From Methanoregula sp. UBA471 (GTDB lineage: Archaea > Halobacteriota > Methanomicrobia > Methanomicrobiales > Methanospirillaceae): 25,091 bases of DNA. The notes beneath the pieces were generated by a model that saw only the letters and a list, made by a program, of their open reading frames with translations, was not told the DNA's origin and made no database searches. Below, one piece after another: positions 15,481 through 22,048 of the stretch. Numbering within the stretch: the stretch's first letter is position 1; every line of letters begins with the position of its first letter. Position numbers and translations under genes: made by a program. The DNA is taken from assembly GCA_002495065.1 (NCBI GenBank), contig DADT01000001.1, positions 1 through 25,091 on the forward strand. Reading direction: 5' to 3'.

Positions 15481-15547
15481 GAAAGGAGTTGAAATTTTTT
15501 GAGATACTTATAACCCCCGAGAAGATACGTGGGGCTGGATTCGAATT
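15481..15547 (-). repeat. tRNA-3'-end-like repeat, copy B (inverted)
   Basis: Read on the minus strand from 15546, it begins TTCGAATCCAGCCCCACG, like a T-loop plus 3' acceptor strand of a tRNA. The core GGGGTTATAAGTATC follows, then an A/T-rich tail. About 34 of 44 bases match the tRNA-Leu 3' end and flank (copy D), and similarity continues through the tail. No 5' half of a tRNA is present. The orientation is opposite to copy D. Confidence 0.6.
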
Positions 15548-15550
15548 AAT

Positions 15551-15612
15551 GCAAAAAGAGTAGCATTTTTCTGGGATAATTATAACCCCGCATCTGTTTT
15601 AGGGATATATCG
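15551..15612. repeat. tRNA-3'-end-like repeat, copy C
   Basis: A direct neighbour of copy B: AGAGTAGCATTTTTCTGGGA followed by TAATTATAACCCC parallels GGAGTTGAAATTTTTTGAGA followed by TACTTATAACCCC about 70 bp earlier. Its centre CGCATCTGTTTTAGGG (15589-15604) matches the bases spanning the end of tRNA-Leu (CGCATCTGTTTCAGGG). The right end GGGATATATCGC contains a TATA-like element that could drive the small gene at 15666. Confidence 0.55.
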
Positions 15613-15665
15613 CCCTATCCTTATGGCGGTGCTTCGCCAGATTTTATCATCTATGCAGAAATAGT

Positions 15666-15899
15666 ATGTCGATCAGTGAAGGCCTGATTATGGATACGTT
15701 ATTCAGGGCTATCCTTTGGGTTGTGGTAATAGTCGGGGGATTTCTCTTATTAGATATTGTTCTTGGCGCCTCTCCAGGACAAATCGGTGGGATGATTGTA
15801 GTAATTCTTTGTCTGGGGTTCATAATTCTGGGCTTGCATCTGACATGCGTTTTATATAAACATATGAAAGAGAAAAAGAATCCACGCGAATATATTTGA
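15666..15899 (+). CDS. Small two-helix membrane protein
   Basis: A 77-residue protein with two hydrophobic helices (about 12-34 and 41-66), separated by a short GASPGQIGG turn, and a basic C-terminal tail (KHMKEKKNPREYI) that should be cytosolic. ATG at 15666 is taken as start; ATG at 15690 (residue 9) is also plausible because GAAGG lies seven bases before it. GATATAT at about 15604-15610 may be its TATA box. The hydrophobic pattern and charge placement argue that it is real. No family or function can be assigned. Confidence 0.6.
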   Translation: MSISEGLIMDTLFRAILWVVVIVGGFLLLDIVLGASPGQIGGMIVVILCLGFIILGLHLTCVLYKHMKEKKNPREYI

Positions 15900-16155
15900 G
15901 AAGAAGAATCGCGGGCTGCAATCTGTTCAAGGGAGATTCCAGTAACAGGGCAGGCGAAAAACTGGCGTGATCTCGTTAATCCCACTTCCCTTTCGAATTT
16001 GAAATTCTTATGATCCGAATATTAGAGAACCGTTTCCACAATTGTTTGTAGCATCGGTAGATTTTGTTTTATGTCCCGGGGGTGTCATGATCAAAAAAAT
16101 GTTCATGGACAATTGCCAGGAAATATTTGAACCGGTCAGTTCCCCATTACATGAC

Positions 16156-16545
16156 CTATGACGAAATGATCATCGTATTCTGTGCAACGACATAAACATA
16201 AAATGAGATGAGATACACCAGTGCCAGGATCACCAGTGCATAGATGGTCTGCAGGAACATCCTCTCCCATGAAGACTTCTTTTTTCGTGATTCTACCCGG
16301 ATCAATACATGGTACGCTCTTTCTACCGTAATAAAAAGGAAAATATAGGCTACAACTTTGATCACCAGGTGGAGGACCGGGTCCTGGACAAAGGGGATCA
16401 TGAACTGGTTCTGTTCACTATTTCCCCGCTGCAAAGCGACTGTGGTCGTAACAATGTCAAGGACAAATAACAGTCCCAGGAATCCCAGGAGAATATGCCG
16501 GTGATATTTTTTGAGGGTGACTATACCTTCAGATAAAATTGCCAT
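16156..16545 (-). CDS. Three-helix membrane protein, DUF5658-like
   Basis: A 129-residue integral membrane protein. The first helix contains LLGFLGLLFVLDIVTTTVAL (19-38) followed by GNSEQNQFM, resembling the DUF5658 pattern of an Asp in helix 1 and a 'G-x-x-E-x-N' turn. Helix 2 (about 58-76) has a central Lys63, and helix 3 spans about 98-121. A basic loop (RVESRKKK) between helices 2 and 3 should be cytosolic. The function of this family is unknown; paired charged residues inside the membrane suggest a packed bundle. A TATA box (minus-strand TTTTATACAAA, near 16571-16581) predicts a start just before the ATG. Confidence 0.8.
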   Translation of the reverse strand: MAILSEGIVTLKKYHRHILLGFLGLLFVLDIVTTTVALQRGNSEQNQFMIPFVQDPVLHLVIKVVAYIFLFITVERAYHVLIRVESRKKKSSWERMFLQTIYALVILALVYLISFYVYVVAQNTMIISS

Positions 16546-16882
16546 AGCACTGCAGAATGTGTTATTTCTTTTTGTATAAAATGCAATTTCTTTTAGGGAA
16601 ATGTGTTACGAATAAAATTATCGGGATTGAGGAAGGAAACGGGATCCTCTTCTCTGGATCAGCTGGTTTTTTCAGGTTTCAGCCTCACACGTGTCATTGA
16701 TCGGCATTCGATCGCCGGGAAAGGGAAATTCCGTTCCGGCAATATATGGATGCTTCTATTCAGGCAATCCGGGTGTGTGGGCTGGTATCTCAAATCTCTA
16801 TTTTTTCAGATGATCGGTTTACGGTGTCAGTTCACTCTCGTGAGCCCCGATCTATCCTTTCTCCGGATTATATGATCCGTGC
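16546..16882. other. Gap without a supported gene
   Basis: 337 bp between two minus-strand genes. It holds the promoter of the three-helix membrane protein at its left end. Plus-strand frames are open for up to 90 codons but have poor composition, no promoter and no ribosome-binding site; I see no other feature. Confidence 0.5.
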
Positions 16883-17218
16883 TTATTCATGGACCATCGT
16901 CAGCATCATCTTGAACCGCTGCTGTGCGTGCAGGGCATGAGGCTTGTTGGCCGGCATGATGATCATCTGGCCTTCTTTGAGCAGGAAGGGCGTCTGTTCA
17001 ATAGATATCTCTGCCTCGCCATCAATGATGTGCGCAACTGCATCATACGGTGCCGTATGTTCTGATAGTCCTTCACCTGTATCAAAGGCAAAGAGCGTAA
17101 TGGTGCCGCTCTTTTTGTACACGATCATCCGGCTGACAACCGAGCCTTCCTGGTACGCGATGAGGTCTTTGGGATTCAGGACCATTCCGGTAAGATTTTC
17201 CTGGGATTTTCCTGGCAT
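16883..17218 (-). CDS. Single-domain cupin protein
   Basis: A 111-residue small beta-barrel protein of the cupin_2 type. Cupin motif 1 is seen as GLSEHTAPYDAVAHIIDGEAE (50-70 region, written here to 20 or so residues by its core SEHTAPYDA), with His54 and His63. Motif 2 is GQMIIMPANKPHAL, with His94. The usual HxH pair of motif 1 is reduced to a single His, as in many small microbial cupins of this group. Start: ATG at 17218 has AGGTGA five bases upstream and a TATA box at 17264-17274. The frame is open to 17410 but that would run into the DedA gene and add residues unlike cupins. Cytosolic; likely a metal- or small-molecule-binding enzyme or sensor with unknown substrate. Confidence 0.88.
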   Translation of the reverse strand: MPGKSQENLTGMVLNPKDLIAYQEGSVVSRMIVYKKSGTITLFAFDTGEGLSEHTAPYDAVAHIIDGEAEISIEQTPFLLKEGQMIIMPANKPHALHAQQRFKMMLTMVHE

Positions 17219-17223
17219 GGGTT

Positions 17224-17274
17224 TCACCTGTGCATGATGTAGGGCGAGGGGGGTTTTAAACGTGACTTTATAGG
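17224..17274 (-). promoter_or_regulatory. Promoter and ribosome-binding site of the cupin gene
   Basis: On the minus strand the TATA element CCTATAAAGTC (17264-17274) lies about 50 bp before the ATG, predicting a leader of about 25 nt that contains the Shine-Dalgarno AGGTGA (17224-17229). These two elements decide the start at 17218. Confidence 0.55.
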
Positions 17275-17339
17275 CCATTGATCTTATCCGGGGGTAGAAA
17301 AGATCTTCCTGATTGGGGGAGATATCGTCTGGTCCCGGG

Positions 17340-18011
17340 TTATCTCCTTGCTTTCTTCCGGTCCGCCTTTCTTTTTTGCAGGTAGTTTGAAACAATCCCG
17401 GCAGCGACAAGCAGGACCGTTCCTGCGGTTATAAGAATGACAAACAGGATCAGGACGCTCATATTTTCCTTCACGACATCGAGTTTCCCGAAATAGTAAC
17501 CTCCGAGGACTACGACCAGCGTCCAGGCGACTCCTCCCGCAACATTGTAGAAGAGAAAGCGCCGGTAGTTCATCGAACCGATACCAGCAAGGAACGGAGC
17601 AAAAGTCCGCACAACCGGAACGAACCGGGCGACAAAGATCGTTGCCCCGCCGTATTTTTCATAGAACCCGTACGTGCGTTCGATATACTCTTTTTTAACA
17701 AGCGTGGGGAATCGTTCGAGAAAAACATGGATCCCGAGATAATTGCCAATCCAGTAATTCACCGTGTCACCAAGTACCGCCCCGATGATGATTGCAGGAA
17801 TGAGCCACTGCAGGTCCATGATTCCTCCCGCCGCTGCAGCCCCGCAGACAAAAAGGAGCGAATCTCCCGGGAGAAATGGCAGGATGACAAACCCTGTTTC
17901 GAAGAAGATGATAAAAAAGATGATAAAATAGGTCCAGACCCCGTACTGGCTGACAACAGCGGACAGGTTCTGGTCAAGATTGAGAAATATCGTGATGAGA
18001 GAATCGATCAT
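17340..18011 (-). CDS. DedA-family membrane protein (VTT domain)
   Basis: A 223-residue DedA/VTT-domain protein. In bacteria, DedA relatives act in lipid-carrier recycling and membrane homeostasis, and some transport undecaprenyl phosphate; the archaeal role is not known. The family marks are visible: FFETGFVILPFLPGDSLLF (36-54) with the conserved E and PGDS, GDTVNYWIGNYLG (81-93), FVARFVPVVRTFAPFLAG (126-143) with the conserved Arg pair, and NYRRFLFYNVAGGVAW (148-163). Membrane segments flank these re-entrant motifs; the tail is basic (KRKADRKKARR). A TATA box at about 18036-18048 (minus strand CATAATATAAGG) predicts a very short leader. Cupin and DedA have separate promoters. Confidence 0.92.
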   Translation of the reverse strand: MIDSLITIFLNLDQNLSAVVSQYGVWTYFIIFFIIFFETGFVILPFLPGDSLLFVCGAAAAGGIMDLQWLIPAIIIGAVLGDTVNYWIGNYLGIHVFLERFPTLVKKEYIERTYGFYEKYGGATIFVARFVPVVRTFAPFLAGIGSMNYRRFLFYNVAGGVAWTLVVVLGGYYFGKLDVVKENMSVLILFVILITAGTVLLVAAGIVSNYLQKRKADRKKARR

Positions 18012-18237
18012 GAATGTAAAAAATATGCTTCCCGTCCTTATATTATGGTACTGGACCGGATATCCCGGGGTATGAGATTACGATCAGAACCAGTTTTTAT
18101 TGAGCCTGCCAGGAATGGTCTTTGTAACTACATGCTGAATAGTATCGGCAAATAAAGAACGCTACGGAGTGAACTTCCTCGTATATCGGAACATAGGATA
18201 TAAATCGCTGAGCCCGGATGCCGACCTCGTGAGCCGG

Positions 18238-19032
18238 TCACCCTCTGGTAAAAACCCCCTGCACCTCAGATCGCAAAAGGGTGCATCCACGGACCCGCAT
18301 CGGCCACTGGTGCAGGGTAACTGAAACAGGGGTCAGCCCGGAAAAAAGATCGGCGACTTCCTGTTCGGAGAAATAATGCGTGAGAATGCCGGTGCCCCGA
18401 CGGAAGGTTGCCTCTTCCGTTTCAAACCCCTTTCCGAACCTGAAGTCACCTGACGAGAATTCGCAGAAGAATAACATTCCACCGGTTCTCAGGAGCCGGA
18501 TCACCTCGTTTGCGACCCGGTCCCGATCAGGGGCGTGCATATGGCCGATGACGTGGGATGCAAAGACCGCATCAAATACGGCATCCCTGAACGGGGACCA
18601 GCGGGCGTCCGCAACCATGGCATTTCCCTGCAAAGGATCCGGGAATGCCTGCCTGCAGAGTGCTGCCGCCCTTGATGAGAAATCTATCGCGGTCACTTCC
18701 CATCCCCGCCGGACCATCGCCTGGACCGTTTTCCCGTTTCCGCACCCGAGTTCGAGGACACGGGAACCGGAAGGCAACTCCGGTAAATCACGGGTTGCCC
18801 CGCTCCAGAGTATTCCCCTGCGGCGATAATCCTGATCCCAGTCTTCCGGACCCGCAATGATCCGGAATTTGCCCTTCTCACTGTTCGTAATCAGTAGTGT
18901 TCGTTTTCCTGGTACATATGCAGTTTCCTCACACCGGAACCAGGAAAACGCTGAGTTCCGTAGTTTATGGGAAACTTTCCGGCAGGACATGGGATAGTAC
19001 CGGAACATGTCGGTCGACATCCGTTTATTCAT
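18238..19032 (-). CDS. SAM-dependent methyltransferase, class I
   Basis: A 264-residue protein with a class I Rossmann methyltransferase core. WDQDYRRRGILWSG (65-78) is the usual lead-in, motif I is VLELGCGNGKT (92-102), the acidic ribose-binding residue is Asp117 in VTAIDFSS, motif II is ADARWSPFRDAVFDAVFASH (about 141-160), and LLRTGGMLFF (180-189) is motif III. Substrate is not evident. The frame is open to 19284, but the ATG there lies inside a dispersed repeat and the intervening sequence is not protein-like, so ATG at 19032 is used. Even residues 1-60 are weak, and a downstream non-ATG start is possible. Family assignment is secure; the N-terminus is not. Confidence 0.85.
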   Translation of the reverse strand: MNKRMSTDMFRYYPMSCRKVSHKLRNSAFSWFRCEETAYVPGKRTLLITNSEKGKFRIIAGPEDWDQDYRRRGILWSGATRDLPELPSGSRVLELGCGNGKTVQAMVRRGWEVTAIDFSSRAAALCRQAFPDPLQGNAMVADARWSPFRDAVFDAVFASHVIGHMHAPDRDRVANEVIRLLRTGGMLFFCEFSSGDFRFGKGFETEEATFRRGTGILTHYFSEQEVADLFSGLTPVSVTLHQWPMRVRGCTLLRSEVQGVFTRG

Positions 19033-19263
19033 CGTTACTCTGCCCGTGAATTTTTCGGAAAAGATGCATCCCTTCAGGTTTTGTCCCGTTTTTTGATAAC
19101 AGATCTTCAGCGGATATACTGAGAAACAAGGATAAACTAAGAATCCACAAGCGGACCAGAGAGAGTGATACCATCCGGATAAGGGAACTGGTAATATTGG
19201 ATCTCTGATGGCAAAATTTCTTCCATCGACGAAGCGCCCCAAAGACGGAACTTTATGAAAAAT

Positions 19264-19445
19264 TGGCTTTGTAGAAACGGGCATGAACAGGAGTTCGCAC
19301 CCGAACCATGAAAATCATTAAACTATGTAATTCTATGAGGGCTCCCCGCCTCAGGGCCTCTTCGAGGCACGGCGGGGCAGTGAGGTGTTTACAAATATGC
19401 TTACAGGCACTGATCCGCCGCGGGGGCGCCCCGTCGGGGGAAATC
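19264..19445. repeat. Structured GC-rich dispersed repeat, copy 3 (left + right modules)
   Basis: The most complete copy. The left module runs from TTGGCTTTGTAGAAACGGGC through GAGTTCGCACCCGAACC (a hairpin GTTCG-CACC-CGAAC) to ATGAAAATCATTAAA. It is joined by CTATGAGGGCT to the right module with the outer stem CCCCGCC/GGCGGGG, inner stem GCCTC/GAGGC with a TTC loop, and a GC-rich hairpin end around GGGGGCGCCCC. An ORF of 56 codons starts at ATG 19308 but is probably accidental. It lies between the methyltransferase start and the next minus-strand gene. Confidence 0.75.
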
Positions 19446-19517
19446 TTACCGGTCCACGGTAGCCGGGATTGAAACGGGTGGCCTTTGTCGGTACCCCAAG
19501 CCTGCCACAGGACCGGA

Positions 19518-19892
19518 TCACCGGAAGTACTGCATGAGTCGCTTCTTCACCAGCTCAGCCAGCTGCTCTATCGAACTTATGGCGTTAATCTCATCAGCAG
19601 TAACCAGCTGTTGAACGGATTTGCCATTCTGGATGAATACCGCGGGAGCTACAGGATCCTGCAGACTGAACTCCTGCTGAAATTCGTCGAGGTGCAGGAA
19701 CCGGGAGGGAATGACAAAATCGGCGAGGACCCGTTTCCATCCCTTTTTCATCCCAACCGGTGTGATAATCAGGGAATACAGGGCACACCTTGGCGTTTTC
19801 AAAGGCCCTGCGCTGCGGTGGTAATCCGTCACCGCAGACAGGCTGCCCCGGTCAATGGCGTAGACAAACAGCAGCACCAGGTTTTGTTGCAT
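19518..19892 (-). CDS. Small protein, probably thioredoxin-fold-like without CxxC
   Basis: A 124-residue protein. Predicted order is strand (NLVLLFVYAI), helix, strand (CALYSLIITPV), long helix (KKGWKRVLADFVIP onward), strand VAPAVFIQNGKSVQQL, and a C-terminal helix (SIEQLAELVKKRLMQY). The VAP-A-VFI-x-NG pattern resembles the cis-proline strand and hairpin of thioredoxins (IPT-xxxF-KNG), and the final helix fits. The redox CxxC pair is absent; only one Cys is seen. If the fold is right, it is a non-catalytic or binding member of that superfamily. The opposite strand is also open for 154 codons but looks like an antisense shadow. No strong promoter is seen. Gene likely; fold is an inference. 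Confidence 0.6.
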   Translation of the reverse strand: MQQNLVLLFVYAIDRGSLSAVTDYHRSAGPLKTPRCALYSLIITPVGMKKGWKRVLADFVIPSRFLHLDEFQQEFSLQDPVAPAVFIQNGKSVQQLVTADEINAISSIEQLAELVKKRLMQYFR

Positions 19893-20152
19893 GTTACATC
19901 CCAGTTTCTTTCCAAGGACTTAAGGATTGGGTTGTTTCTAAAGGGATAGTCCGTATCGATCAGAACCATAATCCGCCAAATTGCTTAGGGTTACGTGATC
20001 CTGCCGCATCGTAATGTGTACAAGGATTATGAGATGCCGGAAACCAGCACTGGTAACTGCTTATGCTCCTCATCACAACCCCCGGAGTGCACATACTCAG
20101 GCACCTGAAAGACGAGGTTTTCATCTTCTGGCGTGCGTGCGGTATACGGTAG

Positions 20153-20300
20153 TTGGCTCTGAAGAAACGGGTATGAACGGGATGGTTCTCACCCAGCCAT
20201 GAAAAATGGTAAGGTACGAATGGCATCCATAACAGGCTCTTGAGAGGCCAGGGTAGAGTTTTCAGGGTAATTGAAGCGCCGCGGGGGCGCAGGTCATCGT
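20153..20300. repeat. Structured GC-rich dispersed repeat, degenerate copy 4
   Basis: TTGGCTCTGAAGAAACGGGT matches the left module of copy 3 (TTGGCTTTGTAGAAACGGGC), followed by TATGAACGGGA, a diverged TTCTCACCCAGCC and CATGAAAAATGGTAA. The right module has decayed to CTCTTGAGAG and a short hairpin GCGCCGCGGGGGCGC at about 20275-20289. It supports the family being composed of a left and a right part that diverge separately. Confidence 0.6.
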
Positions 20301-20625
20301 AATAGCGGGATTGGCACTTCCCATGAGTACTGGAGTTGTGTAATCTTTCATAGGAAACCCTAAGTTTTGAACACATTGTACAGCATCAATTTTACGTGGG
20401 GGACCGTGCCTGTCCCCCCGAACCGCTCCTGCGCTTTGTGATTGTGTCGTGTTAACCTTCTCCGAGTTATCGCTCCAGGGGGGGTGCCACAACGGCGGGT
20501 CCGGAGGCATTATATGCCGTAGCCTCAAAAGAGCGTTAAGAAATTATTCTGAGGATCTCTCCTGATCCTGTATTTTTATCATTACGGATCTCCTGATATA
20601 CAGGGAATCCCGGCATGCAAAGGCG

Positions 20626-20641
20626 ATACATTATGATGTAT
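20626..20641. promoter_or_regulatory. Perfect palindrome upstream of serS
   Basis: ATACAT-TATG-ATGTAT is a perfect 6+4+6 inverted repeat ending 48 bp before the serS ATG, in the promoter-proximal zone. Its right half contains ATGTATATTC, which could overlap a TATA element. It would suit a dimeric repressor; no regulator is identified. Confidence 0.35.
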
Positions 20642-20689
20642 ATTCGTTCAATAGTACCTGAGAAAAAGACAGATGTGAAGGGATAGGCC

Positions 20690-21967
20690 ATGCTCGACAT
20701 CAGGTTCGTACGATCCAGCCCGGATAGTGTCAGGGCAGATCTCAGAAAACGCGGAGATACTGAAAAGCTCGGTTGGGTAGATGACCTGCTGGCTCAGGAT
20801 GTCGACGCACGCAGACTCAAAATCGAGACAGATGCCCTGCGCCAGCGCCGTAACACGATTGCCCGGGAGATCAATGCGGCACGAAAAGCCGGACAGGATG
20901 TAACGGCCCTCATGGCAGAGGCTGCAGCCCTTCCGGGGAAGATCCGGGATAATGAGGCCGAACAGGAAAGAATCGCGGACGCGATACGCGCTTACCTGAT
21001 GCGCTTGCCCAATATCCTTCACGAGAGCGTTCCGGTGGGAAAAGACGATACCGAAAACGTTGAAATCCGGCGCGAGGGCCGGGTGAGGACCTTTGATTTT
21101 GAGCTGAAGAACCATGGTCAGCTGGCGGCTGAACGGGGATGGGCCGATTTTGAACGGGCGACAAAGATATCCGGGGCAGGATTCTATTTCCTGAAAGGGA
21201 GTCTCGTCCTGCTGGACCTGGCCCTCCAGCGTTGTGCCATCGACCTGCTGGCACAGAAAGGGTATATACCGGTCATCCCCCCCTATATGATCAACCGTTC
21301 TTCGTATGAAGGCGTTACCGATCTTTCCGATTTCGAAAAGGTCATGTACAAGATCGATGGTGACGATGCCTACCTTATCGCCACAAGCGAGCACCCGATA
21401 GGCGCCATGTACAGGGACGAGATCTTCGAGACAAAGGACCTCCCCCTCCGTCTTGTTGGTCTCTCTCCCTGTTTCCGGCGCGAGATCGGTGCGCACGGGC
21501 TTGATACCAAGGGACTGTTCCGGGTCCACCAGTTCACCAAGGTCGAACAGTTCGTATTCTGCCGGCCTGAAGACTCATGGCAGATCCATGAAGAGCTGCT
21601 GGCAAATGCCGAAGAGATCTTCAGAAAGCTGGAGATCCCGTACCGGGTCGTAAATATCTGTACCGGCGATATCGGTACCGTGGCAGCGAAAAAATATGAT
21701 ATCGAGGCGTGGATGCCCCGGGAGAACTCTTACAGGGAAGTCGTGTCCTGCTCCAACTGCACCTCATACCAGGCAGTACGGCTCAATATCAGGGTGCGGG
21801 ACAAACATGACTTTGAATCAAAACAGCACCTGCATACCCTGAATTCAACCGCCATTGCTACATCGCGGGTGATGCGTGCCATCCTTGAGAATTTCCAGGA
21901 GAGCGACGGGAGGGTAAAAATCCCCGGAATACTCCGGCCTTACATGAATGAGCAGGAATATCTCTGA
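20690..21967 (+). CDS. serS: Seryl-tRNA synthetase (common, bacterial-like type)
   Basis: Charges tRNA-Ser (and the tRNA-Sec class) with serine in the cytoplasm. The 425 residues match the usual length. The N-terminal long coiled-coil arm that holds the tRNA variable arm spans about 28-110. The class II core follows: YEGVTDLSDFEKVMY and the TSEHPIGAMY stretch, motif 2 FRREIGAHGLDTKGLFRVHQ (from about 262), the Glu/Asn substrate region (VEQFVF; EVVSCSNCTSYQA), and motif 3 IPGILRPYM (about 411-419). This is the common type, not the rare zinc-dependent form found in some methanogens such as Methanosarcina and Methanococcus. A weak GGGATAGG precedes the ATG. It has its own leader, and the next gene has its own promoter. 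Confidence 0.97.
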   Translation: MLDIRFVRSSPDSVRADLRKRGDTEKLGWVDDLLAQDVDARRLKIETDALRQRRNTIAREINAARKAGQDVTALMAEAAALPGKIRDNEAEQERIADAIRAYLMRLPNILHESVPVGKDDTENVEIRREGRVRTFDFELKNHGQLAAERGWADFERATKISGAGFYFLKGSLVLLDLALQRCAIDLLAQKGYIPVIPPYMINRSSYEGVTDLSDFEKVMYKIDGDDAYLIATSEHPIGAMYRDEIFETKDLPLRLVGLSPCFRREIGAHGLDTKGLFRVHQFTKVEQFVFCRPEDSWQIHEELLANAEEIFRKLEIPYRVVNICTGDIGTVAAKKYDIEAWMPRENSYREVVSCSNCTSYQAVRLNIRVRDKHDFESKQHLHTLNSTAIATSRVMRAILENFQESDGRVKIPGILRPYMNEQEYL

Positions 21968-22005
21968 ATTTTCTGCCACATAACGACCCGGATACTCAAC
22001 AAATA

Positions 22006-22015
22006 CTTATTTTTA
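22006..22015 (+). promoter_or_regulatory. TATA-like element of the zinc-ribbon/TM gene
   Basis: CTTATTTTTA centred about 38 bp before the ATG at 22049 predicts a leader of about 12 nt. No Shine-Dalgarno is apparent. Confidence 0.4.
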
Positions 22016-22048
22016 TTGCCAGCACAATATAGTTGAGAACGTGCTACT

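Larger units (their letters stand above)
19893..20689. other. Long gap with a degenerate repeat and the serS leader
   Basis: About 800 bp without a convincing gene. It contains a degenerate repeat copy (20153-20300), a GC-rich stretch at 20400-20520, an AT-rich stretch, and a palindrome before serS. Minus-strand frames of 138 and 88 codons are open here but have poor composition and cross the repeat. The stretch may be gene debris. Confidence 0.5.

Noticed and set aside
16087..16161. 24-residue ORF (MIKKMFMDNCQEIFEPVSSP onward) with GGGGGTG before it
   Set aside because: Too short and overlaps the end of the convergent membrane-protein gene; no TATA box at a good distance.
16603..16875. Plus-strand open frame of 90 codons
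   Set aside because: No promoter or ribosome-binding site; Leu/Ser/Arg-rich composition typical of chance frames.
17219..17410. Upstream extension of the cupin ORF
   Set aside because: It overlaps the DedA gene end, lies before the predicted promoter, and a strong ribosome-binding site marks ATG 17218.
19033..19284. N-terminal extension of the methyltransferase to ATG 19284
   Set aside because: That ATG is the complement of the repeat's left module, and the 84 added residues look non-coding.
19308..19478. ORF of 56 codons from the ATG inside repeat copy 3
   Set aside because: The equivalent frame in copy 5 has non-synonymous changes and in copies 1-2 the start is absent, so the conservation is of DNA/RNA structure rather than protein.
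19485..19949. Plus-strand 154-codon frame opposite the thioredoxin-like gene
   Set aside because: Gln/His/Arg-rich antisense composition; the minus-strand frame has regular strands and helices.
19960..20376. Minus-strand open frame of 138 codons
   Set aside because: It crosses the degenerate repeat copy 4, is rich in Cys/His/Trp/Arg in an unnatural way and has no promoter or ribosome-binding site.
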